A stretch of DNA of 64,000 nucleotides from Rhodococcus sp. IEGM 1409 (GCF_030056735.1 NZ_JASHKN010000007.1:172092-236091); one strand, 5' to 3'; counted from the first letter of the stretch, positions 10,501-20,279 are shown. Numbers and translations are program-made. Notes: a model not told the origin generated them from the letters alone.

Positions 10501-12109
10501 TGGCGTCGGCTTGATTTCGCCGCCGCCGCACCACGACATCTACTCGATCGAGGATCTCGCTCAGCTGATCCACGACCTGAAGAACGCCAACCCGCAGGCC
10601 CGCATCCACGTGAAGCTGGTCTCCGAGGTCGGCGTCGGAACCGTCGCGGCCGGTGTCTCCAAGGCACATGCCGACGTCGTTCTGATCTCCGGTCACGACG
10701 GTGGCACCGGCGCCACCCCGCTGACCTCCGTCAAGCACGCGGGCGCACCGTGGGAGCTCGGCCTCGCCGAGACCCAGCAGACCTTGCTGCTCAACGGTCT
10801 TCGTGACCGCATCGTCGTGCAGGTCGACGGCCAGCTCAAGACGGGCCGCGACGTTGTCGTTGCTGCCCTGCTCGGCGGCGAGGAGTTCGGTTTCGCCACC
10901 GCACCGCTGGTGGTCTCGGGCTGCATCATGATGCGCGTCTGCCACCTCGACACCTGCCCCGTCGGTGTCGCGACGCAGAACCCGTTGCTGCGTCAGCGTT
11001 TCAGTGGCAAGCCGGAATTCGTCGAGAACTTCTTCATGTTCATCGCCGAAGAGGTTCGCGAGCTTCTCGCGGAACTCGGTTTCCGCACGCTGCTCGAAGC
11101 CGTCGGCCAGGTCGACATGCTGGACACCAAGCGCGCTCTCGATCACTGGAAGGGAAGCAAGGCAGGCAATCTCGATCTGTCGCCGATCCTCACCCAGGTC
11201 GAGTCCGCGTTCATGGACCAGGACGTCCACTGCACCGGCACGCAGGATCACGGTCTCGACAAGGCTCTCGATCAGCAGTTGATCGTCTCGGCCCGCAACG
11301 CACTCGACAAGGGTGAGGCGGTCTCCTTCGAGTCCGCGATCACCAACGTCAACCGCACGGTCGGCACCATGCTCGGCCATGAGGTCACCAAGGCATTCGG
11401 TGGAGCGGGCTTGCCCGAGGGCACCATCGACATCACGTTCACCGGTTCCGCCGGTAACAGCTTCGGTGCTTTCGTGCCCAGCGGTATGACCCTGCGCTTG
11501 CACGGCGACGCCAACGACTTCGTCGGCAAGGGCCTCTCGGGTGGACGCATCGTCGTACGCCCGCCGCTCGATGCAGCGGAAGGCTTTGTCGCCGAGGACA
11601 ACATCATCGGTGGCAACGTCATCCTGTTCGGCGCCACCAGCGGCGAGGCTCTGCTTCGCGGTGTCGTCGGCGAACGCTTCGCAGTCCGTAACTCCGGCGC
11701 CACTGCCGTCGTCGAGGGTGTGGGCGATCATGGTTGCGAGTACATGACGGGTGGAAAGGTGGTCATCCTCGGAGCCACCGGACGTAACTTCGGCGCCGGC
11801 ATGTCCGGTGGCGTCGCGTACATCTACAACCCCGACAAGGCATTCGAGAAGAACCTCAACACCGAACTGGTGGACCTCGAGGATCTTTCGGGCGACGACT
11901 TCACCTGGTTGAAGAGCGTCATCGAACGTCATCGCGACGAAACCGGCTCCGAGGTTGCCACGCGCATCCTCGGCGACTGGTCGCAGCAGGTGGGTCACTT
12001 CGCAAAGGTGATGCCCCGCGACTACAAGAAGGTTCTTTTGGCCATCGCGGCCGCAGAGAAGGATGGCAAGAACGTGGACGAGGCAGTTATGGAGGCAGCT
12101 CGTGGGTGA
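7511..12109 (+). CDS. gltB: Glutamate synthase (NADPH) large subunit
   Basis: Converts glutamine and 2-oxoglutarate to two glutamates together with GltD; 1532 aa, normal for an actinobacterial GltB. The ATG at 7511 (GAAGG six bases upstream) gives a short propeptide ending before Cys20 of HDSCGVAF. That Cys is the expected N-terminal nucleophile of the class II glutaminase domain after processing. Upstream in-frame codons to 7355 lack homology-like character. The FMN-binding synthase domain includes [12 protein letters not shown] and [11 protein letters not shown]. The 3Fe-4S ligands are Cys1138, Cys1144 and Cys1149 ([12 protein letters not shown]). The C-terminal GXGXG beta-helix domain follows from about residue 1250. 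The gene overlaps gltD by 8 bases. Confidence 0.97.
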   Translation: MKQLPGPQGLYHPSNEHDSCGVAFVVDMHGRRSRDIVEKAITALVNLEHRGAAGSEPNTGDGAGILLQVPDKFFRAVVDFALPAEGAYATGIAFLPQGEADAHEAAAAVEKIVVEEGLKVLGWREVGTDDSSLGALARDAMPTFRQIFIGSEGDKYTGMDLERRAYVVRKRTEHELGSEGAGKGGPGSETVYFPSLSGQTFVYKGMLTTPQLKGFYLDLQDDRVESALGLVHSRFSTNTFPSWPLAHPFRRVAHNGEINTVTGNENWMRARESLIDSDVFGGRENLDKIFPICTQGASDTARFDEVLEMLHLAGRSLPHAVLMMIPEAWEKHESMDPARRAFYEYHSALMEPWDGPASVCFTDGTVIGAVLDRNGLRPSRLWITEDGLVVMASEVGVLPIDPSTVVRKVRLQPGRMFLVDTAQGRVISDDELKSELAAEHPYQQWIDEGLIHMDDLPDRPYTYMSHERVVLRQQLFGFTSEEVNLLVKPMALSGAEALGSMGTDTPIAVLSSRPRMLFDYFSQLFAQVTNPPLDAIREEVVTSLGATIGPEGDLLHPNADSCKQIALPQPILHNDDLSKLVHVNDDGEFPGFRSVVIRGLYPVKEGGDGIRRALEGIKYQVSQAIEGGARIVVLSDRESTEDYAPIPSLLLTSAVHHHLVREKSRTKVGLIVEAGDAREVHHMALLIGFGAAAVNPYMAFETIDEFLQNGELEGLTLEKGIANYIKAAGKGVLKVMSKMGISTLASYTGAQLFQVIGLSQELTDEYFTGLQSQLGGIGLDQIAADVQSRHCIAYLDRPEERAHRELEVGGEYQWRREGEYHLFNPDTVFKLQHATRSGQYEVFKEYTTMVNDQSERLAALRGLFDFNIGKRPSISIDEVEPASEIVKRFSTGAMSYGSISAEAHETLAIAMNRLGARSNSGEGGEHPSRFTPDENGDLRRSAIKQVASGRFGVTSHYLSNCTDIQIKMAQGAKPGEGGQLPAHKVYPWVAEVRHSTPGVGLISPPPHHDIYSIEDLAQLIHDLKNANPQARIHVKLVSEVGVGTVAAGVSKAHADVVLISGHDGGTGATPLTSVKHAGAPWELGLAETQQTLLLNGLRDRIVVQVDGQLKTGRDVVVAALLGGEEFGFATAPLVVSGCIMMRVCHLDTCPVGVATQNPLLRQRFSGKPEFVENFFMFIAEEVRELLAELGFRTLLEAVGQVDMLDTKRALDHWKGSKAGNLDLSPILTQVESAFMDQDVHCTGTQDHGLDKALDQQLIVSARNALDKGEAVSFESAITNVNRTVGTMLGHEVTKAFGGAGLPEGTIDITFTGSAGNSFGAFVPSGMTLRLHGDANDFVGKGLSGGRIVVRPPLDAAEGFVAEDNIIGGNVILFGATSGEALLRGVVGERFAVRNSGATAVVEGVGDHGCEYMTGGKVVILGATGRNFGAGMSGGVAYIYNPDKAFEKNLNTELVDLEDLSGDDFTWLKSVIERHRDETGSEVATRILGDWSQQVGHFAKVMPRDYKKVLLAIAAAEKDGKNVDEAVMEAARG

Positions 12110-13553
12110 TCCAAGCGGCTTCCTGAAGCACACGTCGCGCGAACTTCCGGTTCGCCGGCCGGTGCCGTTGCGCCTGCTCGACTGGAAAGAGGTCTACGAG
12201 GAGTTTCCGAACGAAACCCTCAAGACTCAGGCCAGTCGTTGCATGGACTGCGGAATTCCTTTCTGCCACAACGGTTGCCCTCTCGGAAACTTGATTCCCG
12301 AGTGGAACGACCTGGTCTACAAGGACCACTGGCACGACGCCATCGAGCGTCTGCACGCGACCAACAACTTCCCGGAGTTCACCGGTCGTCTGTGCCCCGC
12401 ACCCTGTGAGGCGTCCTGTGTCCTGGGCATCAACCAGGATCCGGTCACCATCAAGCAGGTCGAGGTCGAGATCATCGACAAGGCCTTCGACGAAGGGTGG
12501 GTCAAGCCGGTTCGCGCCGCGCACGCCACCAACAAGAAGGTCGCAGTTGTCGGCAGTGGTCCGGCCGGTCTGGCTGCAGCGCAGCAGCTGACCCGCGCCG
12601 GTCACGCAGTGACGGTCTTCGAGCGGGCAGACCGCATCGGCGGCCTGCTGCGCTACGGCATCCCCGAGTTCAAGATGGAGAAGCGGCACATCGACCGCCG
12701 TCTCGAGCAGATGGAAGCCGAAGGCACCGTCTTCAAGACCAACGTCAATGTCGGCGTGGACATCACCGCGGACGAGCTGCGCGAGCAGTTCGACGCAGTG
12801 GTTCTGGCCGGCGGCGCCACCGCAGCTCGCGATCTGCCGATCCCGGGCCGCGAACTGGACGGCATCCACCAGGCGATGGAGTTCCTTCCGATCGCCAACC
12901 GCGTGCAGTTGGGTGACCTCGACGCTCCCACCATCACCGCTGAGGGCAAGAAGGTTGTCATCATCGGCGGCGGCGACACCGGAGCGGACTGCCTCGGCAC
13001 CTCGCACCGTCAGGGCGCGACCAGCGTCCACCAGTTCGAGATCATGCCGCGTCCGCCGGAGACTCGCGCCGAGCAGACCCCGTGGCCGACGTACCCGCTC
13101 ATGTTCCGCGTGGCCTCGGCTCACGAGGAAGGCGGCGAGCGTCTGTTCTCCGTCAACACCGAGAACTTCGTCGGTGAAAACGGCAAGGTCACCGGACTCA
13201 AGGCTCACGAGGTCGAGATGAAGTCGGGCCGGTTCGAGAAGGTCGAGGGCTCGAACTTCGAGCTCGAAGCCGATCTCGTGCTCCTGGCGATGGGCTTCGT
13301 CGGCCCCGAGAAGCCGGGTCTGCTCACCGATCTCGGTGTCGACTTGAACGAGCGCGGCAACGTCGCCCGCACGTCGAAGTGGAACACCAACGTCGACGGC
13401 GTGTTCGTGGCCGGCGACATGGGCCGCGGTCAGTCCCTGATCGTCTGGGCCATCGCCGAGGGACGTTCCGCAGCAGCTGCTGTGGACACCTACCTCGAGG
13501 GTGTTACCGCCCTTCCGTCACCGATCCACCCGACAGCGGCTCCGCAGCGCTAG
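12102..13553 (+). CDS. gltD: Glutamate synthase small subunit
   Basis: NADPH-oxidising flavoprotein, 483 aa, which passes electrons to GltB. The GTG start at 12102 lies inside the gltB end and has GGAGG six bases upstream; the longer frame from 12063 is gltB antiphase. N-terminal cysteines ([14 protein letters not shown] and CPAPCEASC) fit the two 4Fe-4S clusters. An FAD-binding GSGPAG motif and a second Rossmann motif ([11 protein letters not shown]) for NADPH follow. The C-terminal GDMGRGQSL closes the FAD site. It ends the gltBD operon ahead of a strong terminator. Confidence 0.97.
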   Translation: MGDPSGFLKHTSRELPVRRPVPLRLLDWKEVYEEFPNETLKTQASRCMDCGIPFCHNGCPLGNLIPEWNDLVYKDHWHDAIERLHATNNFPEFTGRLCPAPCEASCVLGINQDPVTIKQVEVEIIDKAFDEGWVKPVRAAHATNKKVAVVGSGPAGLAAAQQLTRAGHAVTVFERADRIGGLLRYGIPEFKMEKRHIDRRLEQMEAEGTVFKTNVNVGVDITADELREQFDAVVLAGGATAARDLPIPGRELDGIHQAMEFLPIANRVQLGDLDAPTITAEGKKVVIIGGGDTGADCLGTSHRQGATSVHQFEIMPRPPETRAEQTPWPTYPLMFRVASAHEEGGERLFSVNTENFVGENGKVTGLKAHEVEMKSGRFEKVEGSNFELEADLVLLAMGFVGPEKPGLLTDLGVDLNERGNVARTSKWNTNVDGVFVAGDMGRGQSLIVWAIAEGRSAAAAVDTYLEGVTALPSPIHPTAAPQR

Positions 13554-13562
13554 AGGCTCTTA

Positions 13563-13602
13563 CAAAGCCGCACCCCACCGCATTCGGTGGGGTGCGGCTT
13601 TG
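13563..13602 (+). terminator. Rho-independent terminator of gltBD
   Basis: Nearly perfect inverted repeat: 17-base arms beginning CAAAGCCGCACCCCACC, loop GCATTC, then the complementary arm ending in CTTTG and a T-rich TTTCTG. It starts 9 bases after the gltD stop. Confidence 0.92.
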
Positions 13603-13736
13603 TTTCTGCAAGTAATTCGCACGATCTGTAACAAACCTTCATCGATCGTGCATCGGACAGACATAACGCCCAGACAGTATGATTCCTGGCATCGATAGTG
13701 GTGTATGGGTTGCTTCAGTTAAATCAGGGGAGTTTC

Positions 13737-14633
13737 ATGCGTGCGAGACGTCTCGTTGCGGTGTTGTCGGCACTTGCTGCGGCAGTAGTGGTACCGGTTG
13801 TCAGTGCTCCCGTGGCGTCGGCTGATCCCTGCCCCAGCCTGTACGTCGTGGCCATCCCGGGAACGTGGGAGCCCTCGGGCACCAGGCCCGGCGCCGGCAT
13901 GCTCGCCCCGGTCACCAACGGCCTTCCCGGTTCCGTGCGCACCGATTACGTCACGTACTCGGCGACGGCATTCCCGTGGGAGTCCAACGTCTACGCCAAG
14001 TCGAAGCAGCAGGCTGTCGACAACGCCCGCGGCATGATCGCCGCGATGGCCGCCTCGTGCGGTGACACTCGCTTCGCCATCATCGGATACAGCCAGGGTG
14101 CCGACGCGGCAGGCGATCTCGCCGCCGAGATCGGAACCGGCATCGGCGTTGTTCCCCCGACTCGCGTGGAGGGCGTCGGCTTGCTGTCCGATCCCCGTCG
14201 TTCCGAGTCCGACGTCCTGATCGGCCCCGCTGTCGGCGGTAACGGTGCCAGTGGTCCGCGAATCGGTGGGTTCGGTTGGCTCTCAGGCAAAACGGTGACG
14301 CTGTGTGCGGTCGGTGACCTGTACTGCTCGACGCCCAAGGACGATTTTGTGATGCGTCTGGCCGGATTCATGGCTCAGGCGTCCGATCCCACTCCCGCAA
14401 GTGCGCTCGCGCTGCGAGACGAGGCCGCCGTGATCGTCAACGATCTGGTGACCGCTGGCGGGCTCCCCGCACTGATCGCTCAGCTCGATCCGGGTGCGAA
14501 TTCGCGGCGCGTCGATCAGTTGGTCGACTTCTACGGCTCGCAAGTCCATACCGACTACACGCGTTACGTCGTTGACGGCGCGGGCAATTCGGCTACATCC
14601 TGGCTGCACGGCTGGTTGGCCGGCAAGGCCTGA
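13737..14633 (+). CDS. Secreted cutinase-family esterase
   Basis: Extracellular serine esterase of the cutinase family (cutin, lipid or polyester ester bonds), 298 aa. The ATG at 13737 follows AGGGGAG. A basic start (MRARR), a hydrophobic stretch and a VASA-DP cleavage region make a signal peptide of about 28 residues. The nucleophile motif GYSQG has Ser119. The GDLYC motif supplies the expected catalytic Asp and a disulfide Cys, and a late His (VHTDYTRYV) completes the triad. Mycolata often carry several such cutinase-like proteins; the true substrate is unknown. It converges on the DUF732 lipoprotein gene with a 12-bp gap. Confidence 0.9.
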   Translation: MRARRLVAVLSALAAAVVVPVVSAPVASADPCPSLYVVAIPGTWEPSGTRPGAGMLAPVTNGLPGSVRTDYVTYSATAFPWESNVYAKSKQQAVDNARGMIAAMAASCGDTRFAIIGYSQGADAAGDLAAEIGTGIGVVPPTRVEGVGLLSDPRRSESDVLIGPAVGGNGASGPRIGGFGWLSGKTVTLCAVGDLYCSTPKDDFVMRLAGFMAQASDPTPASALALRDEAAVIVNDLVTAGGLPALIAQLDPGANSRRVDQLVDFYGSQVHTDYTRYVVDGAGNSATSWLHGWLAGKA

Positions 14634-14645
14634 TCACTGAGCTGG

Positions 14646-15194
14646 TCAGCAGTACGTCTGCTCCGCGGTGTCGACGTAGATCTCGGCGATGCGCTGCGAG
14701 GACATCGGCGTGATCTGCGAGTACACCTCGCCCACGGAGTTGAACTCCGCCAGCACCTCGGACCGCGGCATGCCGTCGGCAAGAGCCTTGCAGGTGCCGT
14801 CGGCGTAAAGGATTTCTGCGGAATCCATTCCGGCGGGCGGGATCCCGGCCAGACGCAGAGCGGCGATGTACCGCTGGCCCCTCTCACCCGCGTTCGCGAC
14901 GATCTCTTCCGGTGAGCGGGCGTCGATCGGTGCGTTTGCCGGTGGCGCTACCGGTAGTGACACCGGCGGTGGAGTCGATTCGGCCACGCTCGGCGCTGCT
15001 TCTGGAGTTGCGGCGGGTGGGCTGGTCGCCAGCGCCGACAGTGACTCGGGGGCAGTTGAACTCGACGTCGCCGCCACCGTGGTGCTGGTGGCGGCCGAAG
15101 TGGATTCTGCTGTTGCACTGTCGGATTGGCTGCTGCAGCCGCTGAGGAGTAGGCCCACTGCCGCGACGCAGAGGACCAGTCTGTTCTTGTTCAT
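14646..15194 (-). CDS. DUF732-type lipoprotein
   Basis: Exported lipoprotein, 182 aa. The N-terminus MNKNRLVLCVAAVGLLLSGC carries a lipobox (LLSGC), so the mature protein should be lipid-anchored through that Cys. A Ser/Thr/Ala-rich linker of about 75 residues leads to a C-terminal domain (YIAALRLAGIPP ... CKALADG ... AEQTYC) like the DUF732 family of mycobacteria and relatives, with a Cys pair probably forming a disulfide. Function is unknown. A GTG one codon upstream (15197) is an alternative start. It is divergent from the secreted-protein gene at 15407. Confidence 0.8.
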   Translation of the reverse strand: MNKNRLVLCVAAVGLLLSGCSSQSDSATAESTSAATSTTVAATSSSTAPESLSALATSPPAATPEAAPSVAESTPPPVSLPVAPPANAPIDARSPEEIVANAGERGQRYIAALRLAGIPPAGMDSAEILYADGTCKALADGMPRSEVLAEFNSVGEVYSQITPMSSQRIAEIYVDTAEQTYC

Positions 15195-15406
15195 CACCCG
15201 TGAGTGTTACACACCGTATCGCCTATTTTGTCCGTTTTAAGGAAACTCCCTTTTGCCCTGTTTTTAAGTCGAAGTCCTGTGATATACATCTGTTCAGTTG
15301 TTACTTGTGAGTAGGAGCACACCGCGAGACCTTGTCGGCGGCGGTCGAAACACAAGCAATGACTGCGAGTTTCGTCCCCCATCACATAAACGGCAGGGAG
15401 AATTCA

Positions 15407-16270
15407 GTGCAGAAATCTCACAAGAACGGCAACAGACGTCTCGGCACGCGCGTGGCCGTTATTGCAGGTACCGCGGGCGCGGTCCTCGCTTTTGCGGCAC
15501 CGATGGCCTCGGCTCAGGATCCGGTCGACAATTCGGTACCCGGTGCCGCAGTGTGTCCGGCTACTGCCGAATCCTGTGTGTCGGTTGTGGTTCAGAGCGG
15601 AACCTTCGACAACAACGGCTTCAACCTTCCGATCGGAAAAGGCGACATGATCATCGCCGCCGAGGCCGGCTCCGGTGAAGGTGAGTCCACCGTCCTTCTT
15701 CCGCGCGACGACGGACATAACGGTGTCTACTCCAAGCCGTTGACCGTTCCCGGTGGAGTTCTCGGTATCGATCTTCCGTTCGGCAATCTCTTCGGCCTGG
15801 CCGCCGTCACCGCCGAGGTGGAGGCAACGGCAGCGCCGACCCTCAACGGCATCATCACCGACATGGATCTGAGCATCCCAGTGCGGATGAAGATCAACAA
15901 CGCATTCCTCGGTGACAACTGCTACCTGGGTTCCGCGGCGGCGCCGGTGAATCTCCGTCTCTCGCCGGACCCGTCGGTGGTCCCGACCTACACGGTGCTG
16001 CCGTCGACTGCGCTGAAGGTGAGCCCGGTCGGGAACGAAGCCACCGGCTTCGCGCTGCCCGCCGCCAGTGGTTGCGGACCGTTCGGCGTGCTGAATCCGA
16101 TCGTCAACTGGCGAGCAAAGGTGCCGGCCAGGTCCGGAACCTCGCTCAGCACGATCTCCGACGCCTACCTGTACCCGGGAGGGCTCACCGGTAGCGATCC
16201 TCTCGACGATCTCGGCGGCGGAACAGGTTCCAGCGGCTCGAGCGGTTCGTCCGGAAGCTCCGGTTCCTAG
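15407..16270 (+). CDS. Secreted protein with Gly-Ser tail, function unknown
   Basis: 287 aa. The GTG start at 15407 follows AGGGAG; it is preferred over a frame from 15332 because it gives a clean signal peptide (basic NGNRRLGTR, hydrophobic core, ASAQ cleavage region). The mature part is a beta-rich domain with four cysteines and alternating hydrophobic segments, and resembles secreted hypothetical proteins of mycolata. It ends in a low-complexity repeat of Gly-Ser-Ser (residues about 274-287). I do not recognise an enzymatic motif, and an envelope role is only a guess. A hairpin terminator follows directly. Confidence 0.75.
   Translation: MQKSHKNGNRRLGTRVAVIAGTAGAVLAFAAPMASAQDPVDNSVPGAAVCPATAESCVSVVVQSGTFDNNGFNLPIGKGDMIIAAEAGSGEGESTVLLPRDDGHNGVYSKPLTVPGGVLGIDLPFGNLFGLAAVTAEVEATAAPTLNGIITDMDLSIPVRMKINNAFLGDNCYLGSAAAPVNLRLSPDPSVVPTYTVLPSTALKVSPVGNEATGFALPAASGCGPFGVLNPIVNWRAKVPARSGTSLSTISDAYLYPGGLTGSDPLDDLGGGTGSSGSSGSSGSSGS
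16226..16267 (+). repeat. Gly-Ser-Ser codon repeat at gene end
   Basis: Four imperfect 9-bp units plus a partial unit encode GSSGSSGSSGSSGS at the extreme C-terminus of the secreted protein. The synonymous codons vary between units (agc, tcg, tcc), so the tail is kept at protein level and is not a fresh microsatellite. Confidence 0.8.
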
Positions 16271-16287
16271 AAATTCGGATGGCCAGG

Positions 16288-16322
16288 CGCAGCGGTGGAG
16301 ACGGAATGTCACCACCGCTGCG
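16288..16322 (+). terminator. Hairpin after the secreted-protein gene
   Basis: Perfect 11-base arms (CGCAGCGGTGG / CCACCGCTGCG) with a 13-nt loop start 18 bases after the stop. No U tract follows, so the evidence is the stem and its position. Confidence 0.65.
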
Positions 16323-16420
16323 TCGTCCGACCTGTAATAACCTGTGCCTCAGGGTGGGCGAAAGCGGCACTCCATCAGGAGGACCTGCGCGGCCACGAAA
16401 TCACAGGGGAGTCCTCAAAC

Positions 16421-17146
16421 ATGTTTCGAGACAGCGTTCTTGCCAGTCCAGTCCTGCGTCGGGGTATGACGGCACTGGCAGTGGCGGCCGCAGCCACGAT
16501 GTTTGTCGGTACTGCAGCAATGGCAGAACCCACAGCTGTTGCCGGCGAGGTGTCCGCGGACTCCATCGCGGCGGCGCGCACGCAGGCTATCGGAACGGTG
16601 GTCACCGTCGTGGGTACCGCGACTACGCCGTCGGGAGTGTTCGAATCCAGCTTCTACGACAAGGGCTTTGGTCTCCAGAGCGGCAATTCCGGCATTTACA
16701 TCAGCGATCCGAACAATTCCGGTATCGCGCTCGGCGATCAGGTTCAGGTCACCGGTGTTCTCGCGGATCAGGAGGGCTTGCTCGTCGTCCGCCCGACTGC
16801 CGTCGAAGTAATCGGCACGACCACCCAGATCAGCCCGGCGCGACTGCCCCTCAATGCAATCGGTGAGGGCAGCGAAGGTCGTCTCGTGACGGTGTCCGGA
16901 ATCGTGAGCGGACCCGTCGTCGACGATCTGCCGTACGGTCACAAGATCCTGGTGTCCGGCGCCGAGGGAAACACTGTCATCTTCGTCAACACCCAGGCCG
17001 GTATCGACGTCGACGCCATCGCGGTGGGACGCCCGATCACCGTGACCGGTTTCAGTGGTCAGTACGCCAGCACCTACGAGGTTCTTCCCCGTTCGGAAGC
17101 CGATGTGCTGCAGGGTTTCACGGGCAGCCTGAGTTTCGGCAGCTGA
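16421..17146 (+). CDS. Secreted OB-fold-like protein
   Basis: 241 aa. The ATG at 16421 is preceded by AGGGGAG. The signal peptide spans about residues 1-36 (RRGMTALAVAAAATMFVG, then AMA-EP). The mature protein has repeated beta-strand patterns typical of nucleic-acid or ligand-binding OB folds: VVTVVGTA ... GDQVQVTGVL ... RLVTVSGIV ... PITVTGF. Two OB-like modules appear to lie in tandem, around residues 55-130 and 140-235. There are no catalytic motifs. It is convergent with the dehydrogenase gene, with a single base between the stops. Confidence 0.7.
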   Translation: MFRDSVLASPVLRRGMTALAVAAAATMFVGTAAMAEPTAVAGEVSADSIAAARTQAIGTVVTVVGTATTPSGVFESSFYDKGFGLQSGNSGIYISDPNNSGIALGDQVQVTGVLADQEGLLVVRPTAVEVIGTTTQISPARLPLNAIGEGSEGRLVTVSGIVSGPVVDDLPYGHKILVSGAEGNTVIFVNTQAGIDVDAIAVGRPITVTGFSGQYASTYEVLPRSEADVLQGFTGSLSFGS

Positions 17147-17147
17147 C

Positions 17148-18050
17148 CTAGATCTCGAACCGAGCTCCGACGCGCATCGATCCGGGAGACAACCGGCTGA
17201 TCGTGCGTCCGAGCTTGGCTTCGACGGTGACGGGTACGACGGCCTTGTTCGTGCGAACTGCTTTCACGATGGCGCTGGCCACTCGATCGGGCGTGAAGTT
17301 TCGCTTCCGGTAGAAGTTGTCGACCTTGGTCTGGTTCTCGAGCTGCTCTTCGGCGGTGGTCCCGGCGAACTCGGTGGTCTTGAGGATGTTCGTGTGAACG
17401 AGGCCGGGGCAGATGGTGCTGACGCCGATGCCGTGTGGAAGCAGTTCTGCCCGTAGGCAATCCGAGAGCATGAATACCGCTGCCTTGCTGGTCGAATATG
17501 CGGTGAGGGCCTTCTGAGGCGTGTACGCGGCGGCCGAGGACAGATTGACGACGTGCCCGCCGGTTCCTCGGTCGATCATCATCGGGGTGAAGGCTCGGCA
17601 GCCGTAGACAACTCCCCAGAAGTTGATGTCCATGACGCGCTCGAACTGGCGTTGCTCGGTGTCGGCGAACGTTCCGGAGAACCCGATTCCGGCGTTGTTG
17701 ACGACGATGTCCGGCACGCCGTGATGTGCCGCGACCGTCTCCGCGAAACGAATCACGGCCTGTTCGTCGGACACGTCGACCTGGTAGGCGTGCGAACCGC
17801 CACCGAACACCGCTTCGGCTCCGCTGGCCTGAGTGGGTGTGTTGATGAGCGCCGCGGTGTCCTGCGCGCTTTCGAGGTTGATGTCGGAGACGACGACGAT
17901 TGCTCCCTGGGCCGCGAAGGCGAGGGCCGTTTCACGCCCGATGCCGCTGCCCGCACCGGTGATCACCACCAGCGTGCCGGTGAGATCGCGCAGTCGACGC
18001 TGCAACTTCGTTCCGCGTCGCCAGCCGGTGACGTCCTTCAGTAGCCCCAT
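17148..18050 (-). CDS. Short-chain dehydrogenase/reductase
   Basis: Classical SDR oxidoreductase, 300 aa. The cofactor motif TGAGSGIG is near residue 32, NNAG is in the core, and the active site is Ser followed by YSTSK. An Asp after the second strand (SDINLES) favours NAD(H). The N-terminal RRGTKLQRRLRDL stretch and C-terminal extension resemble mycobacterial SDRs of about 300 residues. The substrate is unknown. It is divergent from the ABM gene with a 71-bp gap, so the two may share a regulatory region. Confidence 0.88.
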   Translation of the reverse strand: MGLLKDVTGWRRGTKLQRRLRDLTGTLVVITGAGSGIGRETALAFAAQGAIVVVSDINLESAQDTAALINTPTQASGAEAVFGGGSHAYQVDVSDEQAVIRFAETVAAHHGVPDIVVNNAGIGFSGTFADTEQRQFERVMDINFWGVVYGCRAFTPMMIDRGTGGHVVNLSSAAAYTPQKALTAYSTSKAAVFMLSDCLRAELLPHGIGVSTICPGLVHTNILKTTEFAGTTAEEQLENQTKVDNFYRKRNFTPDRVASAIVKAVRTNKAVVPVTVEAKLGRTISRLSPGSMRVGARFEI

Positions 18051-18121
18051 TGGTTGCCCTTTTCGTGTGTACGTTTGTGGCGTGTGTCTCTAGCTGACTT
18101 CCCCTCTGCGAAAGGTATCCG

Positions 18122-18412
18122 ATGAGCGAGCTTCGTGTAGTTGCAACCATCCCGGCTAAGTCCGGTTCCGAGGACGACGTCCGATCGGCTCTGACAACTC
18201 TCGCGGAGGCGAGTCGGTCCGAGGACGGCTGTGTTTCGTACGAGCTGTTCGAGTCAGCGGCTGCGCCCGGCACGTTCGTCACGATCGAAACTTGGCGCGG
18301 GCAGGAGGAGTTGGACGCTCACATGCAGTCTCCGCATTTGCAGGCTGCGCTTGCTGCTGCCGGTCCGCTCCTCGACGGCGCTCCGGCGATTCATCCGTTG
18401 AAAGGCGCCTGA
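18122..18412 (+). CDS. Antibiotic-biosynthesis-monooxygenase (ABM) domain protein
   Basis: 96 aa, a single ferredoxin-like ABM domain (LRVVATIPAKSG ... VSYELFES ... FVTIETWRGQEELDAHMQS ... HLQAAL). Members include small cofactor-free quinol monooxygenases and haem-degrading relatives. The conserved His of the helix after the ETW motif is present. The ATG at 18122 has GAAAGG ahead. It is a stand-alone gene divergent from an SDR. The precise reaction is unknown. Confidence 0.85.
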   Translation: MSELRVVATIPAKSGSEDDVRSALTTLAEASRSEDGCVSYELFESAAAPGTFVTIETWRGQEELDAHMQSPHLQAALAAAGPLLDGAPAIHPLKGA

Positions 18413-18488
18413 ATCAGAATGAATTCCTGACCTTCGCTAAGGTCCTGACCTGCGAATGTCGCTGGAAAACTGACCAGTCGTCGCACTT

Positions 18489-18542
18489 GATTCCACTGAG
18501 CGGGACCTGCGACTAGTACCTATGCCTTAAGTCACAAACTGT
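18489..18542 (+). promoter_or_regulatory. Conserved upstream element of substrate-binding protein gene 1
   Basis: Aligns without gaps, 38 of 54 positions identical, to 24921-24974 in front of the paralogous gene. Strongest blocks: GATTCCACTGAGCGRGAC at the left (17/18 identical), TGCCT in the middle and TCACARACTGT at the right. It lies 45 bp upstream of the start codon. It may be a promoter, operator or leader; which one cannot be decided from the sequence. Confidence 0.6.
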
Positions 18543-18586
18543 CTCGACAATGCTTCACATCACAGTTTCTGACCTGGAGGTTTTGA

Positions 18587-20206
18587 ATGAGTCGCAGTTC
18601 TCGGCGCGGTCACCGCAAGGTTGCCGCCGTCGCGCTGGCAGTCTCCGCCGGCCTGTTCGTCTCGTCGTGCGCTGACAGCGGGAACGGGGGTGGGAGCGGC
18701 GACGCACCCGACTCCGGTTCGGGGTTGTCCATCGGCCTGGTCAACGAGCAATCCGGCGAGGGTGACGCGGTCAAGGGCGGCACGCTCACGTTCAGCGGGT
18801 ACTCCGCCGTCACGAATCTCGATCCCGCGAAGACGCAGATCGCCGGTTCGGTCGCCGGTTCGGAGTTGGGTGCCATCTACGACACGCTTCTGCGATACGA
18901 CCCGGCGTCCAAGGAATTTGTTCCGAAGCTCGCCGAGTCGATGGAGCCGAGTTCGGACTTCAAGACGTGGACCCTCGCGCTGCGGGACGGTGTGAAGTTC
19001 AGCGACGGCACTCCGGTGGATTCGGCGGCCGTCTCGGCGAGCCTGAATCGCTACGTCACCAACAAGGGACCGCAGTCGAGCCTGTACGCGTCGAAGGTTG
19101 CGTCGGTCGACACCCCGGATGCGTCGACGGTCGTCTTCAATCTTGTTGACCCGTGGACCGGCATCGAGTCACTGCTCTCCACCGGCCCCGGCATGATCGT
19201 CGCGCCCAGCGCCCAGCAGGGTGATCAGTTCACCCCCATCGGCGCGGGTGCGTTCACCCTCGAGAAGTTCGCTCCCAACGAGGAATTGATCCTCGACGCT
19301 CGGGAAGATTACTTCGACGGTGCCCCGAACGTGGACAAGTTGCGGTTGATCAGCATCGTCGGTTCGCAGTCCACCACCGAATCGCTCGAGAGCGGCGGCA
19401 CCGACGTCGCGTACATGCGTTCGCTTCCGAACGTGCTGGATCTGATCGACTCCGGCTACCCGGGCTTTGTCGACATCCCGTCGCTGTCGTACCTGTCGCT
19501 GGTCAACACGGCTCCCGGTCGTCCCGGTGCCGACGTGCGGGTGCGTCAGGCGTTGGCGCTCGCGACCGATCCCGTCGCACTCGACAACCGGCTCAACGAA
19601 GGTAAGGGTTTGCCCGGGCAGGTCATCTTCCAGGACACCTCCCGCTGGCACAACGACGTCGCTCCGATCGGTGTCGACACGGCCAAGGCGAAGCAGCTGC
19701 TCGACGAGGCCAAGGCCGACGGTTTCGACGGCAAGATCACATACCTGACGCTGCAGGAGAACTCGGCGCAGGCGATGGCTCTGGCACTGCAGTCGATGGC
19801 CAACGCTGTCGGTTTCGATTTCCAGATCGAGTACGTCAACTCGGTTGCCGACGTCGTCAAGCGTTTGTACGCCGACCGCGACTTCGACATGGCAACAGGT
19901 TCCGCCAACCTCGCGGAAGCCGATCCGTTCGAGCGTCTGTACTCGAACCTCAAGACCGGTGGGCGAAACAACGCCGCGAGCTTCTCCGACCCCGAGATGG
20001 ATACGCTGCTCGATCAGTTGGGTGTAGCGACGTCGAACGACGCCAAGACCGAGGTGCTCGCCAAGATTCAGGAACGCGCCAATGAGGTTGTGCCGTGGCA
20101 GGTTTACGGCAACACCCCGTGGCTCGGTGTCTGGGGGCAGAACGTCCACGGCATTCAGCAGAGCCTGGACGGAATCATGTTCTTCGACAAGGCCTGGAAG
20201 AACTAG
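18587..20206 (+). CDS. ABC transporter substrate-binding lipoprotein, DppA/OppA family (orphan copy)
   Basis: Extracytoplasmic solute receptor of family 5 (dipeptides, oligopeptides, nickel and similar), 539 aa. The N-terminus has a basic SSRRGHRK, a hydrophobic segment and a lipobox ending at Cys28 (LFVSSC), followed by a Gly/Ser-rich linker. The mature part shows the family pattern GGTLTFSGYSAVTNLDPAK ... LRDGVKFSDGTPV ... YPGFVDIPSL. It is the same length as the protein at 25025 and clearly its paralogue, but it has no permease or ATPase genes of its own. It may feed the DppBCDF-like complex encoded at 26741-30867. AGG of the CCTGGAGG motif lies ahead of the ATG. A strong terminator follows. 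Confidence 0.92.
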   Translation: MSRSSRRGHRKVAAVALAVSAGLFVSSCADSGNGGGSGDAPDSGSGLSIGLVNEQSGEGDAVKGGTLTFSGYSAVTNLDPAKTQIAGSVAGSELGAIYDTLLRYDPASKEFVPKLAESMEPSSDFKTWTLALRDGVKFSDGTPVDSAAVSASLNRYVTNKGPQSSLYASKVASVDTPDASTVVFNLVDPWTGIESLLSTGPGMIVAPSAQQGDQFTPIGAGAFTLEKFAPNEELILDAREDYFDGAPNVDKLRLISIVGSQSTTESLESGGTDVAYMRSLPNVLDLIDSGYPGFVDIPSLSYLSLVNTAPGRPGADVRVRQALALATDPVALDNRLNEGKGLPGQVIFQDTSRWHNDVAPIGVDTAKAKQLLDEAKADGFDGKITYLTLQENSAQAMALALQSMANAVGFDFQIEYVNSVADVVKRLYADRDFDMATGSANLAEADPFERLYSNLKTGGRNNAASFSDPEMDTLLDQLGVATSNDAKTEVLAKIQERANEVVPWQVYGNTPWLGVWGQNVHGIQQSLDGIMFFDKAWKN

Positions 20207-20228
20207 ACACCTGAAGAACTGACTGGAC

Positions 20229-20260
20229 CCGAGAAGCGTCCCCGCGGGGACGCTTCTCGG
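20229..20260. terminator. Perfect bidirectional terminator between convergent genes
   Basis: A 32-bp perfect palindrome made of the 16-base arm CCGAGAAGCGTCCCCG and its exact complement. It sits between the stops at 20206 (plus) and 20280 (minus) and should serve both genes. Confidence 0.85.
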
Positions 20261-20279
20261 CATCAGAGAGTGTGATTGA

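Noticed and set aside
7343..12133. Long minus-strand open frames (521 and 704 codons) opposite gltB
   Set aside because: They mirror the codon phase of a highly expressed GC-rich gene, have low-complexity Arg/Asp/Val-rich translations and no motifs.
16226..16267. Repeats considered as a CRISPR-like or minisatellite array
   Set aside because: Nine-base in-frame units coding Gly-Ser-Ser, with no spacers.
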